Positions 35,501-40,394 of a stretch of 40,394 nucleotides of DNA are shown here, piece by piece. The notes below the pieces were generated by a model. The model saw only the letters and a list, made by a program, of their open reading frames with translations. It had not been told where the DNA came from and did no database searches. This DNA comes from a virus. Location: positions 1 to 40,394 of IMG/VR virus record IMGVR_UViG_3300032220_001339, one strand, 5' to 3'. Position numbers and translations under genes: made by a program. Within the stretch, counting starts at the first letter, position 1; each line of letters begins with the position of its first letter.

Positions 35501-38500
35501 CTTTTATTTGAATTTCATTATTTGAAAATACAGAAGAATCTATATTTATTTCTTCCTTTTGAATTGGAAGATTGCTATTATAAACGGGAATTAATGTATA
35601 ATAAAGTTTTTCTGGAAGATATTCATTAACAGTTAAAACAACTTTTGCATCAGCACTCACACCAACGGTGCCAAATCTTTGAACTTCGAAAATATTAGAT
35701 TGCTTAGTTGTATCAAATACTTCTGTAAAGTTTGAATCTTTATAAAAATTCAAACTAAATGCGGGATAACTATTTGCCTGATTTACATAAGAAAGAGAAG
35801 AATCTGACAAATCAAAAGTTACTGTTGAATTTTTGTAAACTTCAATAGGAGGATTAATTGCCGAAAGAGTTCCATCTGAGGAACTAGTAATTCCTACAAT
35901 GATTGGGTTTGAACTAACTGCATCATAATAAGTGTTAGATAGTTTGATTGTATTATTGTCAACAAAAACAATATAATAAATTTGGTTATTTTGAAGTCCT
36001 CCTGATGGAGATGTTGAAGTATGAACTACTTTTTGTCCATTAACAAATCCATGATTAGAAATTGTTATTGTTTCTGAAGTTGTATTAACACCTGCTAATG
36101 CAAAAGTTTTTGGGTTTACAAGTAACTTTCTATTATAATCATTATATTTAATTACAACTGAAGTTGATATTGATGGGTTTACATCAACAAAAACAGTATC
36201 ATTATTCTCTAAACCATGAGTTTCTGCAATGGAAACAGTAACTAAATTTCTAGAAATCTGTCCACTAATAACTGAATAATTTGTTTGGAAACTATGATAA
36301 GTGCCAGATCCAATGCCAGTAAAGTATAACGTTCCAAGCCCATTTGTTGCCGTTGTAATGCCTACAAATGTTCCAGTAGATCCTAGACCAACCTTTACAG
36401 TGGATATTCCAATCAAATCATCAGAAACTTTTGCAACATATAGAGTTGATTGATTTGAAAGAGTGACTGAGCTAGAAATTCCATTTGTAGAAATTCCAAG
36501 AACAATACCGCCATTTGGAGAGTATGTAAGTTGATCTCCAGTTTGAAGTTGGTGATTTGGAATATAAATTGTTCTGGTTGGAATAAAAATTTGAGTGATT
36601 CCTGTACCAGGATTTGAGAAAGATATTGTTGTTCCAATTCCAACTCCAAATCTAGTACCCAATCCCACAGATTCAATTGGATTGAAGTATATCTGCTTGT
36701 TGAATGTATAATTGTATGAAGTTTTAAATCCAGTATTTACTGTTAATTTTCTCAGATCTTCATATAAAATTTCTGAAGCAGTATGTGCAGATCCTGTGGT
36801 GTTATTAACTGATCTTAGAACTCTAATTCTTGAAGATTTTGTATCAATATTTAAAATCTTCACTTTCTCTGTACCTATCGTGAAAATATCATTTTCACGA
36901 ATATAATTTGAATTTAAGTTTCCAGAAACTGAAAAATAGGTAACAATTCCAGTAGATCCTGTTGTACCAACGCCTACAGTAAGTGATAAAGTATTGAGAG
37001 TTGAAATCCCAGCATTATAAGACCCTTCTATCAATGTTGCAAATGTACTTAGTCCAGAAACTGATATAATATCATTATTTGTAAAATTATGAGGATTTTG
37101 TGAAAAAATAACAATCGATCCTTTATTATCTGCAGGATAAAATTCAGCATTATAAATTGTGCTTGTAGCTACACTAACATAGTTTATTTCCTTTCCTTGC
37201 AATCTGGAAATTTTTGCACTTGCACTATATCCCTTTGTATTTGAATTATTAAAAACTACAGGATCATTAATTTTATAATTATTGCCACCTGTTGTTATTC
37301 CAATATTTTCAATAAATCCTGGAGAAGCATATTTGACATCAACAGTTTGATTTAAAAGATTTGGTATTGTTAGATATGCATAAGATGCATTATTATTAAT
37401 TAAATTATATGGATAAGTATTTCTTGCCCAATTTGTTTTATTTAAATCAATTTCATCTTGATTTGATGATTTTTTAAAGTTAAAATCATTTGGTTTTGAT
37501 TTGTAATTTTCCCCAATTAAATATGGGAAAGTTGGCCTCTTATATCCTACAAAAACTCCAGAAGAATCTGTTGAAGAATTATTAATTGTTGCAAAATATG
37601 CATAAGTTCCATTTGGAAATTCTGGAGTTATGCAAAATCTGCCATTATTTTGATCTAAAACTGTTTCGTCCGTAACTTTTTGGTAGGTATAGTCTTCAAC
37701 AAAAAATCCAAAAGGAAATTCTGTTAATGATGGTCTATTTGATTTTAGATCCTCAACATAACCAGATTTCATCTGGGATACTACCCCACCTTGATTGGTT
37801 GTATAACCATAAGGTCCATAAATTGGATTTCCGTCATATGCCCATCCAATAATTGGAGAATGGTCTGTAGACGAAACTTCAATATTAGCAACTTTCTTTA
37901 AATCAGTTTTTGATCCACCATATAAGACATTTCCAGATGCATCTACGGAATAAATTATTTCTCTAAGTTTTCTTGGTGCATATACATGAGCATATTCTAA
38001 TCCATAATCAGAATTGATACCATTAGTAATAAATCCATCGTCATTTGTGATTGTGTTGAAACATTTTTGGAAAAGATTGACATTCCAAGAAGTTATTTTT
38101 GGTAAAAATTCCACTCCAGTTCCAGAAGAACTGACATTTATGAAAGTATTATCTGCTGAATATCCAATTCCACCTTCAATAATTTCTACTGATTGAATTT
38201 GTCCATTCTGAATAACTGGAGTAATAACAGCACCTGTCCCATTACCAATTATTGTTAGATTTGGAGAGGAATTGTAGTTTGATCCACTATTATTAACCAA
38301 TACTTCAACTAATTTTCCATCGGAAATAATGGGAGTAAGTTGAGCATCAGAACCAGTATCTACAGTAACCAATGGCAATCTGTTATAATTCAGAATATCT
38401 GATGATCCATATCCAATTCCACCACTAGAAAGATGAACAGAAGTGATTTGTCCTCTAAAAATTGGTTGAATAACGGCCTTAAAAGTATTTCCATTGGTCG

Positions 38501-40394
38501 AAGAAATACCAACACTCCCAACAACCTCTACAGAAATTTCTGGATAATTGAATATATGAGTTCCAGAACCAATTGAATTAAATTTGATGTATTGATTTGT
38601 TCTATAGTAAAAATTTTGATTTGTTGTTCCAAGACCTACTTGTGATAATTTGAAGTTATTCTCATCAATTGTTGTTACATAATAATTTGTATTTGTAGAT
38701 AATCCGCCAATTGATGTTCCATCTGTATTGTATGTTATTATCTCTCCAGATTTAAATTCATGATTTTCTAAATTGATAGAGTTTAAAGATGTACTAATTC
38801 CACTAGAGAGACTAGTTTTTTTCTTATTTTCGTATCCGCTTCCGGAATTAACTACAGTAACTGATGCTAAAATTGATTTTTTATTATAGGATTCAATAAT
38901 ATGACTTCCAGTGCCATAAGAAGTTAAAGTAACGGTATTGATACCAGATACGGCGTCATCTAAAGTTTTATGAAATTTAATTGTATATGGAGATGCGGTT
39001 GAAACATAGTATGAAGAGTCTGTAGATAATCCACCAACTGCTTTTTGTCCATCTGTTCTATAAACAACTCTTTCAGCATTTTTAAACTTATGATATGTGC
39101 TAAACCCAATTGTTGATAATGTACTTCCTATAGAAACAATGCCAGCATTAAGTTGTGAATTAAAAATCACCTGATGAGATATCAGTTTCATATTTGCTAA
39201 TGCTGTGGCATTAATACCATTACCACCACTAATGTTTATAACTGGTGTTCCTTCATAATCAAATCCAGGATCAATAATCCTAATTTCCTTTAGATTGCCA
39301 CTTACTGCACAATATCCAGTAGCACCAGTTCCAACAGAATCGCTGATGTTTAGGATTGGGGGATTGATAATATCATAATTAGAACCCGGAGAAGTTACTT
39401 CAATTGATTTGATTGGTCCATAATAAACAGAATCTGTTGACTTGTAATTTAGAATTTCAACGCCATTGACCAGTATACCAGTCAATCCAGGTTTTGTTGG
39501 ATAAATTTCTCCGTCATTAACCGCTGTTGAAATTTCTCTCAATAGCTTCTGTGAATTTAAAGTTTTTGATCTGAACTTATAAAGTTCAACTGTATTATTA
39601 ATCACTGAAGTGCTAGCGAGCACTTCTACAAAAATAGAATTGTTTATGTTTGTTCTACTCTTCGCAAATTTTACATTATTTGCATCTATTCTCTTAATAA
39701 AATATAATCCTTCATCAAATAATGAACTACCATCAGTAATAATTGTTGTTTGATTTCCATCGCCATCAACTAAAATAGTTTCTATTTTTTCTGGACTATA
39801 ATAAACTAAATCTCCAGTATAAAATCCATGGTCAACACCGGATGTAATAGCAAAAATATCTGTTGATCCAGTACCTACTGAAGGAAATGTTCCAGTAAAA
39901 GTTACTAATCTATTTGAAGCATCAAGAGACTGTTGATTATAATATGGTAGTGATGGTGATGAAACTAATATTCTATCTTTAATTTTATAAACATTTTGAA
40001 CATTAGCATCTAATGTTGAAATTGTTGAAGATGCTGAGGAATTTACTTTTAGTAAATTTCTTCTTACTACATAAGTTTCTGTTAATGACAGCTCTCCCTG
40101 TCCCCTAATTGAAAAGGATGTTTGTGAAGTGATATCCAATACAGTAGAAACTTTTTCAACACCACTTCCACTTATAATAGTTAAACTATCACCAATCTTA
40201 AGTATATGTTTATTTTTTGTAACTATGCGATAGGTATTATCTGAACTATCAATTCTAGCCAAAGATGCAACATCATATGATGTTGCTAGGTTAAATAACC
40301 AATTATTTGAAAAGGAATCCTGTGGATTAATTCCAAGAGTTTTAATTTCTGCAGTATCGCCCTTAGAATAGTAATAAGTTTTATCAACTATATC
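29577..40394 (-). CDS. Giant repeat-built structural protein with YHYH domain, partial (at least 3605 aa; gp7-like position)
   Basis: The reading frame stays open to the right edge, so the N-terminus is missing; translation from the last base gives DIVDKTYYYSKGDTAEIKT joined in frame to the rest. It contains a YHYH-type domain at about 37566-37875 (IIGWAYDGNPIYGPYGY, NGRFCITPEFPNGTYAYFAT). At least six NHxFxxG...YYV...IKL modules and more than ten GxGYxxxP-type modules are also present. An EIM/RG-type module lies near 32100-32290, and the C-terminus contains YGEFSWGKVVLGFRSKD. No enzymatic motif was seen. Position before gp8 is where T4 has gp7 (1032 residues), the wedge initiator, so a baseplate or baseplate-fibre role is likely, but homology to gp7 itself is not evident. 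At over 10.8 kb it is more than a quarter of the window. Confidence 0.85.
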   Translation of the reverse strand, partial: DIVDKTYYYSKGDTAEIKTLGINPQDSFSNNWLFNLATSYDVASLARIDSSDNTYRIVTKNKHILKIGDSLTIISGSGVEKVSTVLDITSQTSFSIRGQGELSLTETYVVRRNLLKVNSSASSTISTLDANVQNVYKIKDRILVSSPSLPYYNQQSLDASNRLVTFTGTFPSVGTGSTDIFAITSGVDHGFYTGDLVYYSPEKIETILVDGDGNQTTIITDGSSLFDEGLYFIKRIDANNVKFAKSRTNINNSIFVEVLASTSVINNTVELYKFRSKTLNSQKLLREISTAVNDGEIYPTKPGLTGILVNGVEILNYKSTDSVYYGPIKSIEVTSPGSNYDIINPPILNISDSVGTGATGYCAVSGNLKEIRIIDPGFDYEGTPVINISGGNGINATALANMKLISHQVIFNSQLNAGIVSIGSTLSTIGFSTYHKFKNAERVVYRTDGQKAVGGLSTDSSYYVSTASPYTIKFHKTLDDAVSGINTVTLTSYGTGSHIIESYNKKSILASVTVVNSGSGYENKKKTSLSSGISTSLNSINLENHEFKSGEIITYNTDGTSIGGLSTNTNYYVTTIDENNFKLSQVGLGTTNQNFYYRTNQYIKFNSIGSGTHIFNYPEISVEVVGSVGISSTNGNTFKAVIQPIFRGQITSVHLSSGGIGYGSSDILNYNRLPLVTVDTGSDAQLTPIISDGKLVEVLVNNSGSNYNSSPNLTIIGNGTGAVITPVIQNGQIQSVEIIEGGIGYSADNTFINVSSSGTGVEFLPKITSWNVNLFQKCFNTITNDDGFITNGINSDYGLEYAHVYAPRKLREIIYSVDASGNVLYGGSKTDLKKVANIEVSSTDHSPIIGWAYDGNPIYGPYGYTTNQGGVVSQMKSGYVEDLKSNRPSLTEFPFGFFVEDYTYQKVTDETVLDQNNGRFCITPEFPNGTYAYFATINNSSTDSSGVFVGYKRPTFPYLIGENYKSKPNDFNFKKSSNQDEIDLNKTNWARNTYPYNLINNNASYAYLTIPNLLNQTVDVKYASPGFIENIGITTGGNNYKINDPVVFNNSNTKGYSASAKISRLQGKEINYVSVATSTIYNAEFYPADNKGSIVIFSQNPHNFTNNDIISVSGLSTFATLIEGSYNAGISTLNTLSLTVGVGTTGSTGIVTYFSVSGNLNSNYIRENDIFTIGTEKVKILNIDTKSSRIRVLRSVNNTTGSAHTASEILYEDLRKLTVNTGFKTSYNYTFNKQIYFNPIESVGLGTRFGVGIGTTISFSNPGTGITQIFIPTRTIYIPNHQLQTGDQLTYSPNGGIVLGISTNGISSSVTLSNQSTLYVAKVSDDLIGISTVKVGLGSTGTFVGITTATNGLGTLYFTGIGSGTYHSFQTNYSVISGQISRNLVTVSIAETHGLENNDTVFVDVNPSISTSVVIKYNDYNRKLLVNPKTFALAGVNTTSETITISNHGFVNGQKVVHTSTSPSGGLQNNQIYYIVFVDNNTIKLSNTYYDAVSSNPIIVGITSSSDGTLSAINPPIEVYKNSTVTFDLSDSSLSYVNQANSYPAFSLNFYKDSNFTEVFDTTKQSNIFEVQRFGTVGVSADAKVVLTVNEYLPEKLYYTLIPVYNSNLPIQKEEINIDSSVFSNNEIQIKVSSYNGKHVITSTSTTSFTYNLPQSPELSSYTSGSSILSYETDSTSAYGPISKVDITSKGQNYYSLPGISTVISDIGSGALLEPSSESIGEIKKTKINNIGFDFPSDFTIRPSVSLPQIAKIEPLASFKSIGITSVGRGYSSPPKLIVLDGKTNQIVPEVDLRYDLGDDQVTILKNAYGLYNVSPTILPTQNSNGVGISSVGFNTTTNDVTITLSVGFSTADTFPFAVNDKVLIENVSVGVGSTSKGFNSSGYNYQLFTINYVDANLGGNNATVRYSLDGFLNSGEIPGTYNSTNSSGRIVPQKYFPTFNPILKKNDFLTGEGVKSFSSTGYVEDWNSTTNYLKIRSTEDFVVEEVIEGLVSKTQGLISSINIFDSFLTLSSKSTVEKGWQIDAGFLNENLQRIQDSFYYQNFSYSLKSKVDYDTWKDVVSTLNHTLGFKKFADYQLESSLPKLNANSMIVGLSTDLTSFEVTNDIVGVVDLNCVYDFDLVKENSLEIGSSQFSDEVTFSNRILTDYFESVGNRVLSIDDISNQFNSNPRSTRFSEVHRFELGESRAQKYITYIRDRRYTAQRQVMLLTLLHDDSIGYINQYGRIESTYDQGSFDFGVEGTEGVIFFYPTRYSVNDYEVSTLSYNLNDNLISTGSSNFGGIVDILTSSVSVSSGATTIVSIANTYRSAKVLVEITGSNGDYQFNELNVLHNGSSVEFIDYGELTTLSQNAYSNTGLGTYYPYLSGSQLKIDFTPSVGIAATINTIQVAIGNSLSSGIGTFDMKHARLQATSTSIASSTSPIASVIAEYPDEYDCLYGILQVSDVTNNRHQLSEIVVLDDGTETYITEYANIETFAGLGTVGAATTSSTKLTFTPLPNINVDVKIFFNALRHQDDDKDIVNFNNATIETNYGTYDGTERDIKRAFDLNHEGYQIFQRSFDGSNSAIVDITTNTIKLPNHFFVSGEELVYTSAGAGTTSAIGIATTSFVSVGSTNKLPSSVYVVKLNNNSIRLARSAEDALKSIPSTLDFTSVGIGTTHAFTSKNQNAKVIVAIDNLIQSPVVASAVTNKLATNAFTTDDVIYFAGITSFFGGDLIKIGSEIMRIDAVGFGSTNAIKVRRPWLGTVVAGYSTGTLVTKVSGNYNIVDNIINFVEAPYGNIPLSTSTNSPNERDWLGISTSSNFQGRSFLRSGTPNTTNETYYKNYIFDDISSTFNGVKKDFTLKSNNSNVTGISTENAVILINDIFQAPGLSGGYNLSENTGITSIGFVGTGISAAYDVNSSNLPVGGIIVSVGSYEGFGYQPLIGAGGTAIVSVAGTISSISIGNSGSGYRVGVQTVRVGVGTSSTGISNIQFIGTASVSNGSIVSIAVTNPGIGYTRTNPPYVFIDSPLSYSNIPLIYSSSSSGIGTQATIDIVVGQGSSVIDFELKNTGYGYGQGEILTIPLGGLVGIPTTSSASFAEFQISIQNTFADKFTGWSLGELQVLDSLDGLFDGERIVFPITYLGNLTSILSSKGSGINVQDSLLVFINDVLQVPGVGYLFPGGSSITFTDAPKVGDTSKIIFYKGSGSIDVVERNILETVKIGDELTIGYDASIGQSSTLQENSRTVTSVNSTDLVNTNPYFGPGNSGDETLLRPVVWCRQTEDKIINEKEVGKDRMLYEASIYPTSYLIQSVGIGSTIAYVDNIRPFFNPINENNTSLIFQRDIKLLSQDSKVAAAATAIVSAAGTISSLVISNGGVGYSTNPSVIIENPVGLGTTQRAAAAASITSGIVTSISITSPGTGYTNTNPPLVLIEFPSFTLEDNTVTTYEGDFGVITGIATTSVVGVATTGIVFDFVIPKNSFLRNSSVTGLTTISGIQTGYYFTVYNSNVGGGVTSLNSSGSTVGIGSTFLDNVYQVAAVSIAQTSAIGFGVTYVAKVTVRVSSYNGLTGIGYSNFYGEFSWGKVVLGFRSKDNSYNAYTLNGFAGISTGTILKRANSLKYLNYM

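Noticed and set aside
40260-40262. TTG at 40262 as the true start of the giant protein
   Set aside because: The frame is open from 40262 to the window edge with sensible protein sequence, so the gene is most likely truncated rather than starting there.

Overview
The window is a segment of the late (virion) gene block of a T4-like myovirus, most likely a marine cyanophage (Kyanoviridae type) or a closely related pelagic T4-like phage. The evidence is the order of recognisable T4 homologues read along the minus strand: gp8, a DUF4815/gp10-like wedge protein, gp13, gp14, gp15, gp16, gp17, gp18, gp19, gp20, gp67, gp21, gp22. AT-rich codon use and cyanophage-style structural modules (YHYH domain, GxGYxxxP repeats, KNSDPLTPL fibre module) support this. 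Every credible gene is on the minus strand. No tRNA, integrase, transposase, CRISPR array or auxiliary metabolic gene was seen. Exact host and genus cannot be decided from the sequence alone.

Layout from right to left, which is the direction of transcription. (1) 40394-29577: one giant open frame that runs off the right edge (at least 3605 residues), a repeat-built baseplate or fibre structural protein with a YHYH domain. (2) 29553-20548: gp8 and a 2482-residue DUF4815 protein, both baseplate wedge-like. (3) 20546-20150: two tiny tightly coupled genes. (4) 20126-16364: neck and tail completion genes gp13, gp14, gp15, then small terminase gp16. (5) 16318-9421: an insertion between gp16 and gp17 holding a 1059-residue fibre, a small beta protein, a glycine-rich adhesin, an orphan adhesin C-terminus behind a consensus sigma70-type promoter and a predicted pseudoknot RNA, and a 632-residue mosaic protein. 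(6) 9403-4641: large terminase gp17, a zinc-ribbon-like small protein, tail sheath gp18 and tail tube gp19. (7) 4604-1: portal gp20, core protein gp67, a second insertion (a fibre-like protein and an unknown virion protein), prohead protease gp21, and the start of scaffold gp22, cut by the left edge.

The products would work together late in infection. gp20/67/21/22 build the prohead, gp16/17 package DNA, gp13/14/15 finish and join head and tail, gp18/19 form the contractile tail, and the large right-hand proteins make the baseplate. The inserted fibres probably determine host contact. T4-type late promoter elements (TATAAATA or close variants) precede many genes and often overlap the stop codon of the gene before.

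The most unusual parts are three. First, a compact noncoding element at 11636-11734 (perfect TTGACA-N17-TATAAT promoter, a hairpin, and an H-type pseudoknot). Second, the mosaic cysteine-containing protein next to the terminase. Third, repeat modules shared between otherwise unrelated virion proteins (gp8, gp14, gp15, the DUF4815 protein and the giant protein).
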